A stretch of DNA of 64,000 nucleotides, from positions 38,558-102,557 of the forward strand of contig NZ_NCXM01000023.1 in NCBI RefSeq assembly GCF_002104765.1. Reading direction: 5' to 3'. A program made the translations under genes and the position numbers. Source of the stretch: Mycolicibacterium vulneris. Lineage in GTDB: Bacteria > Actinomycetota > Actinomycetes > Mycobacteriales > Mycobacteriaceae. Under the pieces are notes generated by a model that worked only from the letters and a program-made list of their open reading frames with translations, had not been told where the DNA came from and did no database searches. Positions 8,446 to 16,813 of the stretch are shown here, piece by piece. Each line of letters opens with the position of its first letter. The stretch's first letter is position 1.

Positions 8446-9710
8446 GGGCCCTCAAGATCCTGGCGGCAGCCGCCATCGCGTTCGCACCATTGTCGGTGTT
8501 GGTCACCACCACCGCCCCGGTGTCGCAGGCGGCCCCGTGTGCCGGAGCGGGATCCGACCCCGTCTCCTGCCAGCACTGCATGTTCTACGTGAACGCTTAT
8601 CACACGGCGAACGTGTGCAACGAGGATCGCCGCGGGGTGCAGGGGCCCCCGAGCAACGCGCCCACGCGGGCCCCGGAAGTCCCCATCCCGGTGTACGAGC
8701 CGCCGCCGATGCCGCCGCCGGCGCAGAACCCGCTGGTCCTCCCGCCGCCCAACTCGGGTCAGAACGTGCCGGTGCTTCAGATCCCCCCGCCGGGCCCCGA
8801 CGCGCCGCGCAACGCCCCGGTGGTGGCACCGCCGCGCGGGCTGGATGCGCCGTCGCTGGCGATCGCGGCGGCCAAGGCCGCGCCGGTGACCCGCGTCGAC
8901 CCCGCCAACCCGCCGAAGCCGCCTACCCAGATCGATTTCGACCAGCAGGTGCAGAACGTCGTCAGTTCGCACCGGGAGAACGTCGACATCCTCAAGGTTG
9001 ACGACCAGAAGTTCGTCCGCCCGCGCCATTGGGACTACCTCGACTACGACGACGCCTACCGCCGCCCGACCATCTACAACCCGCTCAATCAGCCGATCAC
9101 CTTCCGCTACTTCTACAACGGCGCCTACCAGCAGGCGTACCTGCCGCGCGGAGCGCGCATGGTGCTCGACGCGACGACCGTCGGCGTCGTCCCGTTCACC
9201 GCGGCCGGCGACAGCTATGTGGCGGCCGGCAGCTTCTACGGCGGGGGGTCGATACCGCTGAACGGATACAACGGCCCGCCGCCACCCGATTACAAGCCAC
9301 CCGCGCCCCCGAAGCTGTACGAGAACGTCACCGTGTTCGTCCCCGCCAAGGGCGAGACCGTCGAAGTGGGCCACGTGTCGGTGGTGGGTCACGACGGCAG
9401 CCAACCCGCGGGCGGCCAGGACACCTTCCTGCTCGACGACTCCACCCTGGCCTGGGGCCAGATCGACAACTCCACCAGCGCCCCCTCCCAGATCCGGGTT
9501 ATCAAGACCCAGCCGACGCCCGGAGTCGGCCCGACCGACGACGGCAGCTTCTTGGTGCTGCTCGCCGTCCACCATCAGGAGCCCGGGCAACCCAACCAAT
9601 CCATCTGGACTATGGCGCTGCGCTACGGTGGATTCGCGGTCGTGGTGTGCCTGGTCGCCTGGCTGCTCGCTCGCCGGAGCCGGACCGAGGAGCAGGACGC
9701 TGACACCTAG
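8442..9710 (+). CDS. Secreted/membrane-anchored proline-rich protein, function unknown
   Basis: 422-residue protein I do not recognise by name. The TTG start overlaps the ybeY stop and opens a clear signal peptide (RALKILAAAAIAFAPLSVL, cleaved near SQAAP). A short cysteine cluster follows (CAGAGSDPVSCQHC, then ANVC). Next come a proline-rich stretch (residues about 70-145) and a globular region rich in Tyr/Asn with YNPLNQPITFRYFYNGAYQQ. One C-terminal membrane helix (GGFAVVVCLVAWLLA, residues about 395-412) is followed by an acidic tail. The topology is therefore an exported domain held by a C-terminal anchor. Coupling to ybeY and to the CBS-domain membrane protein downstream (12 bp gap) suggests one long operon. 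I recall no counterpart at this position in H37Rv. Confidence 0.85.
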   Translation: MRALKILAAAAIAFAPLSVLVTTTAPVSQAAPCAGAGSDPVSCQHCMFYVNAYHTANVCNEDRRGVQGPPSNAPTRAPEVPIPVYEPPPMPPPAQNPLVLPPPNSGQNVPVLQIPPPGPDAPRNAPVVAPPRGLDAPSLAIAAAKAAPVTRVDPANPPKPPTQIDFDQQVQNVVSSHRENVDILKVDDQKFVRPRHWDYLDYDDAYRRPTIYNPLNQPITFRYFYNGAYQQAYLPRGARMVLDATTVGVVPFTAAGDSYVAAGSFYGGGSIPLNGYNGPPPPDYKPPAPPKLYENVTVFVPAKGETVEVGHVSVVGHDGSQPAGGQDTFLLDDSTLAWGQIDNSTSAPSQIRVIKTQPTPGVGPTDDGSFLVLLAVHHQEPGQPNQSIWTMALRYGGFAVVVCLVAWLLARRSRTEEQDADT

Positions 9711-9722
9711 GTATGTCGAGAA

Positions 9723-11033
9723 TTGACGGGCTGGTCTGAGCTGCTCGGCGCAGTCGCGCTGATTGCGCTGGGCGGACTGTTCGCGGCGATCGATGCGGCC
9801 ATCAGCACGGTGTCGTTGGCCCGGGTTCACGAGTTGGTGCGCGACGAGCGGCCCGGCGCGGTGGCGTTGTCCAAGGTGATGTCGGAGCGGCCCCGCTACA
9901 TCAACCTGGTGGTGCTGCTGCGGATCACCTGCGAGATCACCGCGACCGTGCTGCTCGTGGTGTTCCTCTACGACAACTTCGGGCTGCGCTGGGGATTGTT
10001 CGGCGCCGCGGCCATCATGGTGGTGACCAGCTTCGTCGTCATGGGGGTGGGGCCGCGCACCCTCGGCCGGCAGAACGCCTACTCCATCGCATTGACGACG
10101 GTGCTTCCGCTGCAGGCGATCTCGTGGCTGTTGATGCCGATCAGCCGGTTGCTGGTGGTGCTGGGTAACGCGGTCACCCCGGGGCGCGGCCTGCGGAACG
10201 GGCCGTTCGCCTCCGAGATCGAGCTGCGTGAGGTCGTCGACCTGGCCCAGCAGCGCGGCGTGGTCGCCGCGGAAGAGCGCCGGATGATCCAGTCGGTCTT
10301 CGAACTGGGTGACACCCCGGCCCGCGAGGTGATGGTGCCGCGCACCGAGATGATCTGGATCGAAAGCGACAAGTTCGCCAGCCAGGCGATTAACCTGGCG
10401 GTGCGCAGCGGACATTCCCGCCTCCCGGTGATCGGCGAGAACGTCGATGACATCGTCGGGGTCGTGTACTTGAAAGACCTTGTCCAGCAGACGGTTTTGT
10501 CGGGCGACGGCGGCCGGACCCCGCCGGTGTCGAAGGTGATGCGTCCGGCGGTTTTCGTGCCCGACTCCAAACCCCTGGACTCGCTGCTGCGGGAAATGCA
10601 ACGCGACCGCAACCACATGGCGCTGCTCGTCGATGAGTACGGCGCGATCGCCGGCCTGGTCAGCATCGAAGACGTGCTCGAAGAGATCGTCGGCGAGATC
10701 GCCGATGAGTACGACCAGGCGGAGACGGCGCCGATAGAAGACTTGGGCGACAACCACTTCCGGGTGTCGGCGCGGCTGCCGATCGAGGACGTGGGCGAGC
10801 TGTACGACGTGGAATTCGACGACGATCTCGACGTCGACACCGTCGGCGGCCTGCTCGCCCTGGAATTGGGCCGGGTTCCGCTGCCGGGCGCCGAGGTGGT
10901 GTCACACGGCCTGCGGCTGCAGGCGGAGGGCGGCACCGATCACCGGGGCAGGGTACGGATCAACACCGTCCTGCTCAGCCCGAGCCAATCCGACAGTCCG
11001 TCCGATGGCGAGGAATCCGTGCAGCATGACTGA
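9723..11033 (+). CDS. CNNM/HlyC-CorC family membrane protein with CBS domains
   Basis: 436-residue integral membrane protein. The N-terminal DUF21 region has about four hydrophobic segments (LLGAVALIALGGLFAAIDAA; INLVVLLRITCEITATVLLV; LFGAAAIMVVTSFVVMGVG; SIALTTVLPLQAISWLLMP). A pair of CBS domains (REVMVPRTEMIWIE; GHSRLPVIGENVDDIVGVVY; MALLVDEYGAIAGLVSIEDV) and a C-terminal CorC_HlyC domain (DVDTVGGLLALELGRVP) follow. Related proteins act in Mg2+/Co2+ homeostasis; the older label haemolysin is not supported by function. It is orthologous in position to Rv2366c. The TTG start is inferred from the family's short N terminus. It overlaps era by 8 bp. Confidence 0.9.
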   Translation: MTGWSELLGAVALIALGGLFAAIDAAISTVSLARVHELVRDERPGAVALSKVMSERPRYINLVVLLRITCEITATVLLVVFLYDNFGLRWGLFGAAAIMVVTSFVVMGVGPRTLGRQNAYSIALTTVLPLQAISWLLMPISRLLVVLGNAVTPGRGLRNGPFASEIELREVVDLAQQRGVVAAEERRMIQSVFELGDTPAREVMVPRTEMIWIESDKFASQAINLAVRSGHSRLPVIGENVDDIVGVVYLKDLVQQTVLSGDGGRTPPVSKVMRPAVFVPDSKPLDSLLREMQRDRNHMALLVDEYGAIAGLVSIEDVLEEIVGEIADEYDQAETAPIEDLGDNHFRVSARLPIEDVGELYDVEFDDDLDVDTVGGLLALELGRVPLPGAEVVSHGLRLQAEGGTDHRGRVRINTVLLSPSQSDSPSDGEESVQHD

Positions 11034-11925
11034 ATTCCGTTCCGGCTTCGTATGTTTCGTCGGTCGTCCCAACACCGGGAAATCGACACTGACGAACGCG
11101 CTCGTCGGGACCAAGGTCGCGATCACCTCGATGCGGCCACAGACCACCCGGCACACCATCCGTGGCATCGTGCACCGGGACGACTTCCAGATCATCCTGG
11201 TCGACACTCCCGGACTTCACCGGCCGCGCACCCTGCTCGGCAAGCGGCTCAATGACCTTGTGCGCGACACCTATTCCGAAGTCGACGTAATCGGGCTGTG
11301 CATCCCGGCGGACGAGGCGATCGGTCCGGGCGACCGGTGGATCGTCGAACAGATCCGCGCGACCGCGCCGAGGACGACCCTGGTCGCCATCGTCACCAAG
11401 ATCGACAAGACGCCCAAGGACCGGGTGGCCGCGCAGTTGATGGCGGTCAGCGAGTTGGTCGGTGGCTCGGCCGAAATCGTGCCGGTGTCGGCGGTGACCG
11501 GCGCGCAGGTCGACATCTTGATCGATGTGCTGGCCGCCGCGCTGCCGCCCGGCCCCGCGTACTACCCCGACGGTGAGCTGACCGACGAACCCGAAGAGGT
11601 CCTGATGGCCGAGCTGATCCGGGAGGCCGCGCTGGAGGGCGTTCGCGACGAGCTGCCGCACTCGCTGGCGGTGGTCATCGACGAGGTCAATCCGCGGGAG
11701 GGTCGCGACGACCTGATCGATGTGCACGCCCTGCTCTACGTCGAACGCGACAGCCAGAAGGGGATCGTCATCGGCAAGGGTGGCGCCCGGCTGCGGGAGG
11801 TCGGCACCGCCGCGCGCGCCCAGATCGAGAAGCTGCTGGGCACCAAGATTTATCTCGACCTGCGCGTCAAGGTCGCCAAGAACTGGCAGAGCGACCCCAA
11901 ACAGCTTGGCCGACTGGGCTTTTAG
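11026..11925 (+). CDS. era: GTPase Era
   Basis: 299-residue ribosome-assembly GTPase that binds 16S rRNA. The G domain shows G1 GRPNTGKS, the switch segment TTRHTIRG, G3 DTPGLH and G4 TKID. The C-terminal KH domain has GIVIGKGGARLREVG and ends in LDLRVKVAKNWQ. The ATG at 11026 (MTEFRSGFVCFVG) matches the family N terminus; an ATG at 11005 would add seven unneeded residues. It overlaps the preceding CorC-like gene, whose stop is at 11031-11033. The small Rv2365c gene that I recall between these two in H37Rv is not present. Confidence 0.96.
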   Translation: MTEFRSGFVCFVGRPNTGKSTLTNALVGTKVAITSMRPQTTRHTIRGIVHRDDFQIILVDTPGLHRPRTLLGKRLNDLVRDTYSEVDVIGLCIPADEAIGPGDRWIVEQIRATAPRTTLVAIVTKIDKTPKDRVAAQLMAVSELVGGSAEIVPVSAVTGAQVDILIDVLAAALPPGPAYYPDGELTDEPEEVLMAELIREAALEGVRDELPHSLAVVIDEVNPREGRDDLIDVHALLYVERDSQKGIVIGKGGARLREVGTAARAQIEKLLGTKIYLDLRVKVAKNWQSDPKQLGRLGF

Positions 11926-11950
11926 CGGCCACAGCGGTTCTGTGCGGCTG

Positions 11951-11972
11951 ACCCGCCCAACAGGTGGGTTTC
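11951..11972 (+). terminator. Terminator hairpin after era
   Basis: ACCCGCC and GGTGGGT pair over seven positions (one G-U) around the loop CAACA and are followed by TTTC. The hairpin lies 25 bp after the era stop, between era and the convergent amiA2 gene, where a terminator is expected. The U tract is short. Confidence 0.5.
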
Positions 11973-12000
11973 ATGCGTGCTAGCGCCGGTGCTAGCGCAT
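11973..12000. repeat. Imperfect inverted repeat in the era/amiA2 convergent gap
   Basis: ATGC plus GCTAGC is mirrored by GCTAGC plus GCAT with a two-base bulge on the left arm. The octamer TGCTAGCG also occurs twice directly. It could work as a bidirectional terminator for era and amiA2, together with the adjacent hairpin. No T tract is visible. Confidence 0.35.
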
Positions 12001-12122
12001 GTGGGAAAGACCACATGCCAGGCAGAGGCTACGCAAAGTTCTGGTCCCGATAATCGGCCAGCGCATCGAGCAGGGGAGCGGTCGATTGGTCCACGCCGGC
12101 CGGGTAATCGGATTGTCAGCGG

Positions 12123-13601
12123 CTAATTGGCGCCGGGCGCATCGGTGGTCTGGTCCCACCACGACTGGGGCTGTTGGCTCGCCCATCCGCAGACGGCCTC
12201 CAGCTCGGCGGCAAGAGAAATCAGCATGCCCTCGCTGTTCTCCGGACCCATCAGCTGGACACCGATCGGCAGGCCCTCGGACGTGAAGCCCGCCGGAACG
12301 TTGATCGACGGCCAGCCCAGCACGTTCCACGGGAACGTCAGGGGGCACGCCGCGATCATGGCGCGGTCGGTGCCGAAGCCACTCAACCGGTCGAAGGCGC
12401 GCGCCAGCGGCGGCGGCTGCGCCGTGGTCGGCGCCAGCACCACGTCGACGATGTCGAAGATCGACCCCACCCGGCGTTGGTCGGCCGCTTCGTGGCGGCG
12501 GGCGGTGCGCAAGATCGCCTGCCCCAGCACCGCTCCCATGCGCAGGTTGGACAGGGTGCGGGGGTCCAGCACGACGCCGTCGCCCAGCCGCTCCTCCCAA
12601 TCTCGCAGGCCCGAGGTGGAGCGGGCGAGAAAGTCCCAGGACAGCCGCATGCCGTAGTCGGGGTTGCCGGGCACCACGGTGTGGCCGAGCAGCTCGAGTT
12701 GCTTGCCGACGGCCCGCGTCGCGGCCAGGATCTCCGGGTGCAGCTTCGGCCGGAAGCCGGTGTACGGGAACCGGGTGGACAGCGCGATGTTCAGCGGGCC
12801 GGGGGCCTTGCCCACATAGTCGGACGCGGTCAGCGGGGGCGGCTTGTGCCGGTCGCCCTCGACGTTGCCCGACGCGGCGTCGAGCACCAGCGCCGCATCG
12901 GCCACGGTCCGGGCCAGCACGCCGTTGACCGTGATGCCGTTGAACGCCTCCGGCAACGGCCAGGTCGAGATGCGTCCGCGCTGCGGCTTGATGCCCACCA
13001 AATGCGTCCACGCCGCCGGAATCCGGATGCTGCCGGCGCCGTCGGAGCCGATGGCGGCGGTGACCAGTCCGGCCGCCACCGCGGCCGCGCTGCCGCCCGA
13101 CGATCCGCCGGGGGTGTGCCGGCGCGACCAGGGGTTGCGGGTATGCCCGAAGCCGGGGCCGCTGGTGAACGGCCATTGGCCGAGTTCGCAGGTGTTCGTC
13201 TTGCCGACGATCACCGCGCCGGCCGCCTTGAGGCGGCGCACCACCTCGGCGTCGTGCGTGGCGGGGGCTACCGACCCCTCGGTCCCGAAGGCGGTGGGCA
13301 CCCCGGCAACGTCGACATCGTCTTTGACCGCGATCGGGACGCCCAGCAGCGGGGCGGTGTCACCGGCCGCGCGGCGCCGGTCGGCCTCCGCCGCGTCTGC
13401 CAGCGCCGACTCGGTGAGCACCACCCGGAAGGCGTTCAGCGTGGGCTGGCTGGCGTGGATGGCGTGCAGGGAGCGACCCACCAGCGTGGTGGATGTCACT
13501 GAGCGGCTGGCCAGCTGATAGAGCAGGTCAGTGAGTGTGGGCAGGCGCCGGTGGCCGGATCCGGAAATGGACCCGGGACCCGACCCAGAAGCGCCAATCA
13601 C
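12123..13601 (-). CDS. amiA2: Amidase AmiA2 (amidase signature family)
   Basis: 492-residue amidase-signature enzyme hydrolysing carboxamides. The catalytic lysine lies in GVPIAVKDDVD (about residue 93). The Gly/Ser-rich signature GGSSGGSAAAVAAG and the GSDGAGSIRIPAAW segment holding the cis-Ser/Ser nucleophile pair follow. Close similarity to M. tuberculosis AmiA2 (Rv2363) runs through PWSRRHTPGG and PSINVPAGFTSEGLPIGVQ. I use the GTG at 13601 (VIGASGSG), which matches that protein's N terminus; the longer reading frame would run into recO. It is divergent from recO with a 61-bp shared promoter region. The substrate is unknown. Confidence 0.92.
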   Translation of the reverse strand: MIGASGSGPGSISGSGHRRLPTLTDLLYQLASRSVTSTTLVGRSLHAIHASQPTLNAFRVVLTESALADAAEADRRRAAGDTAPLLGVPIAVKDDVDVAGVPTAFGTEGSVAPATHDAEVVRRLKAAGAVIVGKTNTCELGQWPFTSGPGFGHTRNPWSRRHTPGGSSGGSAAAVAAGLVTAAIGSDGAGSIRIPAAWTHLVGIKPQRGRISTWPLPEAFNGITVNGVLARTVADAALVLDAASGNVEGDRHKPPPLTASDYVGKAPGPLNIALSTRFPYTGFRPKLHPEILAATRAVGKQLELLGHTVVPGNPDYGMRLSWDFLARSTSGLRDWEERLGDGVVLDPRTLSNLRMGAVLGQAILRTARRHEAADQRRVGSIFDIVDVVLAPTTAQPPPLARAFDRLSGFGTDRAMIAACPLTFPWNVLGWPSINVPAGFTSEGLPIGVQLMGPENSEGMLISLAAELEAVCGWASQQPQSWWDQTTDAPGAN

Positions 13602-13662
13602 GGGGTACGAGACTAACGGCGCGGATACCCGTAATGTCGCGGCGGGGTGCAAAACTATTGTG

Positions 13663-14460
13663 ATGCGGCTATACCGAGACCGAGCTGTTGTGTTGCGCCA
13701 GCACAAGCTCGGCGAAGCCGACCGGATCGTCACCCTGCTGACTCGTGATCATGGACTGGTCCGCGCGGTGGCCAAGGGCGTGCGCCGCACCCGCAGCAAA
13801 TTCGGTGCGCGGCTGGAGCCGTTCGCGCACATCGACGCGCAGCTACATCCCGGCCGCAACCTCGACATCGTCACCCAGGTGGTCTCCATTGACGCGTTCG
13901 CCACCGACATCGTCAACGACTACGGCCGTTACACCTGCGGCTGCGCCATGCTGGAGACCGCCGAGCGCCTCGCCGGCGAGGAGCGGGCGCCCGCCCCGGC
14001 CCTGCACGGGCTCACGGTGAGCGCGTTGCGGGCGGTGGCCGACGGCCGCCGGTCCCGGGACCTCCTGCTGGACGCCTACCTGTTGCGCGCGATGGGCATC
14101 GCCGGATGGGCGCCCGCGCTCAATGAGTGCGCCCGGTGCGCCACCCCCGGTCCCCATCGGGCGTTCCACGTCGGCGCCGGCGGCAGCGTCTGCACACACT
14201 GCCGCCCGGCCGGTTCGACGACGCCGCCGCCGGGGGTGTTGGATCTGATGTCCGCGCTGCACGACGGCGATTGGGACTTCGCCGAGCAGACGCCGCAATC
14301 GCACCGCAATTACGTCAGCGGTCTGGTGGCCGCGCACCTGCAGTGGCATCTGGAGCGACAGCTCAAGACGTTGCCGCTCGTGGAACGGACGTATCACATC
14401 GACCGGACCATCGCCGACCAGCGCGCGGCGCTGATCGGGCAGGATATGGACTGTGGCTAA
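13663..14460 (+). CDS. recO: DNA repair protein RecO
   Basis: 265-residue RecO, which mediates RecA loading and annealing in the RecFOR pathway. It has the N-terminal OB fold (MRLYRDRAVVLRQHKLGEAD) and the zinc-finger-like CARC...CTHC in its C-terminal helical part. I chose the ATG at 13663, identical in context to the mycobacterial family; upstream in-frame starts would enter the divergent amiA2 promoter. Its end overlaps uppS by 8 bp, so the two are probably coupled. Confidence 0.95.
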   Translation: MRLYRDRAVVLRQHKLGEADRIVTLLTRDHGLVRAVAKGVRRTRSKFGARLEPFAHIDAQLHPGRNLDIVTQVVSIDAFATDIVNDYGRYTCGCAMLETAERLAGEERAPAPALHGLTVSALRAVADGRRSRDLLLDAYLLRAMGIAGWAPALNECARCATPGPHRAFHVGAGGSVCTHCRPAGSTTPPPGVLDLMSALHDGDWDFAEQTPQSHRNYVSGLVAAHLQWHLERQLKTLPLVERTYHIDRTIADQRAALIGQDMDCG

Positions 14461-15370
14461 ACTCTGGGCCGGCGGCTCCGGTCGAAAGGCCGAGCGCGCC
14501 ACGGCGTCAGCCGAATTCCCGCAGCTGCCCCCCGCGCCCGACGACTATCCGGTGTTTCCCGACAAGTCGACCTGGCCGGTCGTCTTTCCGGAGCTGCCGC
14601 CGTCCCCGGACGGCGGGCCGTCCCGGCCGCCGCAGCACATCTCCAAGGCGGCCCCGCCCAAAATCGAGGCCGATCGACTGCCCAACCATGTGGCCATCGT
14701 GATGGACGGCAACGGCCGATGGGCCACCCAACAGGGGCTGACCCGCACCGACGGCCACAAGGCAGGTGAGGCGGTGGTCATCGACATTGTCTGCGGCGCA
14801 ATCGAACTCGGAATCAAATGGCTGAGCCTGTACGCCTTCTCCACGGAAAACTGGAAGCGTTCCCCCGAGGAGGTCCGCTTCCTGATGGGGTTCAACCGCG
14901 ACGTGGTCCGCATGCGCCGGGAGAACCTGAAGACGATCGGGGTCAAGATCCGGTGGGTGGGTTCGCGGCCGCGCCTGTGGCGCAGCGTGATCAATGAATT
15001 GGCGATCGCGGAGGACATGACGAAGGACAACGACGTCATCACCGTCAACTATTGCGTCAACTACGGAGGGCGTGCCGAAATCGCTGAAGCCACAAAGGAA
15101 ATCGCGCGCCTGGCTGCCGCCGGCCGGCTGAACCCGCAACGCATCACCGAGTCGACGGTGTCGCATCACCTGCAGCGGCCCGACATTCCCGACGTCGATC
15201 TGTTCCTGCGGACCTCGGGGGAGCACCGGTCCAGCAATTTCATGTTGTGGCAGGCGGCGTACGCCGAATACGTCTTTCAGGACAAGCTGTGGCCCGACTA
15301 CGATCGCCGCGATTTGTGGGCGGCGTGTGAGGAATATGCTTCCCGCAATCGCAGATTCGGGAGTGCATAG
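14453..15370 (+). CDS. uppS: Decaprenyl diphosphate synthase (cis-prenyltransferase UppS)
   Basis: 305-residue cis-prenyltransferase (Rv2361c type) that makes the decaprenyl diphosphate lipid carrier for mycobacterial cell-wall synthesis. About 70 N-terminal residues are a proline-rich extension (FPQLPPAPDDYPVFP). The catalytic core begins at LPNHVAIVMDGNGRWA, where the aspartate of MDGNGRWA is catalytic. It continues through GHKAGEAV, LYAFSTENW and the C-terminal DLFLRTSGEHRSSNFMLWQ. The GTG start overlaps the recO end, and the TAG stop shares its last base with the following GTG. Confidence 0.95.
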   Translation: MAKLWAGGSGRKAERATASAEFPQLPPAPDDYPVFPDKSTWPVVFPELPPSPDGGPSRPPQHISKAAPPKIEADRLPNHVAIVMDGNGRWATQQGLTRTDGHKAGEAVVIDIVCGAIELGIKWLSLYAFSTENWKRSPEEVRFLMGFNRDVVRMRRENLKTIGVKIRWVGSRPRLWRSVINELAIAEDMTKDNDVITVNYCVNYGGRAEIAEATKEIARLAAAGRLNPQRITESTVSHHLQRPDIPDVDLFLRTSGEHRSSNFMLWQAAYAEYVFQDKLWPDYDRRDLWAACEEYASRNRRFGSA

Positions 15371-15798
15371 TGCCGTCACTGCAGGAACGTCTGGCGTCGA
15401 TACTCGGCGAAGTCCTCCCGCTCGAGGAGGAAGCCGACGGCGCGGTCACGGTGCGCCACGACGGCACCATCGCCTCGTTGCGGGTGGTCAACATCGCCGA
15501 GGGCCTCGATCTGGTGTCGCTCACCCAGATTCTGGCGTGGGATCTGCCGCTGACCAAGAAGGTCAGCGAGCAGGTGGCCAAGGAGGCCCGTGACAGCAAT
15601 TTCGGCAGCGTGAACCTGATCGAGAAGGTCAATGAGAAGGCCGTGCAACGCAATTCGAGCAAGGGTGCGTCGAAAACCGCCGACGTGATGCTGCGCTACA
15701 ACTTCCCCGGCGGCGGCCTCACCGACGACGCCCTGCGGACGCTGATCCTGTTGGTGCTGGACACCGGCGCCGGGATACGCCGGACGCTGACGGCCTGA
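15370..15798 (+). CDS. Conserved hypothetical protein, Rv2360c-like
   Basis: 142-residue soluble protein matching the length and position of Rv2360c. It has an alpha/beta look (MPSLQERLASILGEVLPLEE; VTVRHDGTIASLRVVNIAEG), resembling YbjN-type sequences, but I see no catalytic motif. The GTG start overlaps the last base of the uppS TAG stop, so it is the last gene of the recO-uppS operon. It converges on zur with a 4-bp gap. Function unknown. Confidence 0.82.
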   Translation: MPSLQERLASILGEVLPLEEEADGAVTVRHDGTIASLRVVNIAEGLDLVSLTQILAWDLPLTKKVSEQVAKEARDSNFGSVNLIEKVNEKAVQRNSSKGASKTADVMLRYNFPGGGLTDDALRTLILLVLDTGAGIRRTLTA

Positions 15799-15802
15799 CC
15801 GG

Positions 15803-16198
15803 CTAGCGGCCCCCGCAGTCCGAACAGGTGCCGAAGATCTCGATGGTGTGGCTGACGTCGGAGAAGCCGTGTTTGGCAGCCACTTCCGCCGCCCACTCCT
15901 CGACCTCGTGATCGCCCACCTCGATGGTGGCGCCGCAGCTGCGGCACACCAGGTGGTGGTGATGGTGCTCGGAACACCTGCGGTACACCGATTCACCGGT
16001 GTCGTTGCGCAGCGTGTCGATCATCCCGGCGGCGGCCATCGACTGCAGCGTCCGGTAGACGGTGGTCAGGCCGATGTTCTCGCCGCGGCGGCGCAGCTCG
16101 TCATGCAGCTCTTGGGCCGAGCGGAACTCGTCGAGCGTCTCCAGCAACGTGGAGATCGCCGCACGCTGCCGAGTGGAGCGGACGCTGGTTCCGGTCAT
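15803..16198 (-). CDS. zur: Zinc uptake regulator Zur (FurB)
   Basis: 131-residue Fur-family repressor that senses zinc and represses zinc uptake and alternative ribosomal-protein genes in mycobacteria. The winged helix (GLTTVYRTLQSMAAAGMID) is followed by the histidine run SEHHHHHLVC and two CxxC pairs (CRSC, CSDC) for the structural zinc. The ATG overlaps the smtB stop as ATGA, so smtB-zur is a two-gene zinc-responsive operon as in M. tuberculosis (Rv2358-Rv2359). Confidence 0.95.
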   Translation of the reverse strand: MTGTSVRSTRQRAAISTLLETLDEFRSAQELHDELRRRGENIGLTTVYRTLQSMAAAGMIDTLRNDTGESVYRRCSEHHHHHLVCRSCGATIEVGDHEVEEWAAEVAAKHGFSDVSHTIEIFGTCSDCGGR

Positions 16199-16623
16199 TG
16201 GCGCGGCTCCTCACTGGCGTGCGCGACGGCGTCCACCACGATGTGCGCGAGGTGATGATCGGCGAGCCGGTAGAGCACCTCGCGACCGGACCGCTCCCCG
16301 GTGACCACGCCGGCCGCCTTCAGAATCTTCAGGTGCTGGCTGACCAGCGGCTGGGGCACGCCCAGCGCATCCACCAGCTCGTGCACGCAGCGGTGGGACT
16401 CGCGCAGCTGCAACACGATCGCGATCCGCACGGGCGCGGCGAGCGCGCGCAACAACTCGCCGGCGGCATCGAGGATGTCTCGCGGCGGCGGGACGGGGTA
16501 GGCGGTGACTCCGGAGTGCCCGGCGGCGCCGAGCGCGTCGTGGTCGTGCGCGATCACACCGGGGTCCGAGTCGCCGTCGTCGGCGGCCGGCATCGATGCA
16601 GAAGGTGACGGGGACGTCATCAT
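16195..16623 (-). CDS. smtB: ArsR/SmtB-family zinc-responsive repressor
   Basis: 142-residue ArsR/SmtB repressor. The helix-turn-helix is VHELVDALGVPQPLVSQHLK. The C-terminal helix has the alpha-5 metal-site pattern DHHLAHIVVDAVAHASEE. The N-terminal 45 residues are acidic and His-rich. I take the ATG at 16623 (its twin at 16620 is equally possible); the longer frame has no support. In M. tuberculosis zinc releases SmtB from its own operator and allows expression of zur. The divergent glyS and the palindrome at 16705-16724 lie upstream. Confidence 0.92.
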   Translation of the reverse strand: MMTSPSPSASMPAADDGDSDPGVIAHDHDALGAAGHSGVTAYPVPPPRDILDAAGELLRALAAPVRIAIVLQLRESHRCVHELVDALGVPQPLVSQHLKILKAAGVVTGERSGREVLYRLADHHLAHIVVDAVAHASEEPRQ

Positions 16624-16704
16624 GGGAGCGGCATCACCTCGAGAAGTGCCAGGTAGTGGGAAGTATCGGACATTGAATATCGTTGTCGGCTGCCATCCAC
16701 TGTC

Positions 16705-16724
16705 ACATGCATGATGACGCATGT
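16705..16724. promoter_or_regulatory. Inverted repeat in the smtB/glyS divergent intergenic region
   Basis: ACATGC and GCATGT are perfect 6-bp arms separated by 8 bases, and flanking T/A positions extend the symmetry in part. The site lies about 80 bp before smtB and 90 bp before glyS. It is a candidate operator for SmtB, but no defining consensus is visible, so the assignment rests on position and symmetry. Confidence 0.3.
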
Positions 16725-16813
16725 CAAAGAGCGCGGCGTCGATCGCTACCATGACTGATGCTCTGCGCACCGCGGTTGACCGCCGCGCGTGCCCGCCCGA
16801 ACCCGGAAAGGGA

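Noticed and set aside
8376..10757. 793-codon open frame on the minus strand
   Set aside because: Antisense to the exported protein gene and the CBS/CorC gene, full of His/Gln/Arg typical of GC-rich shadow frames, no family motifs.
12174..13502. 442-codon plus-strand frame
   Set aside because: Antisense shadow of amiA2.
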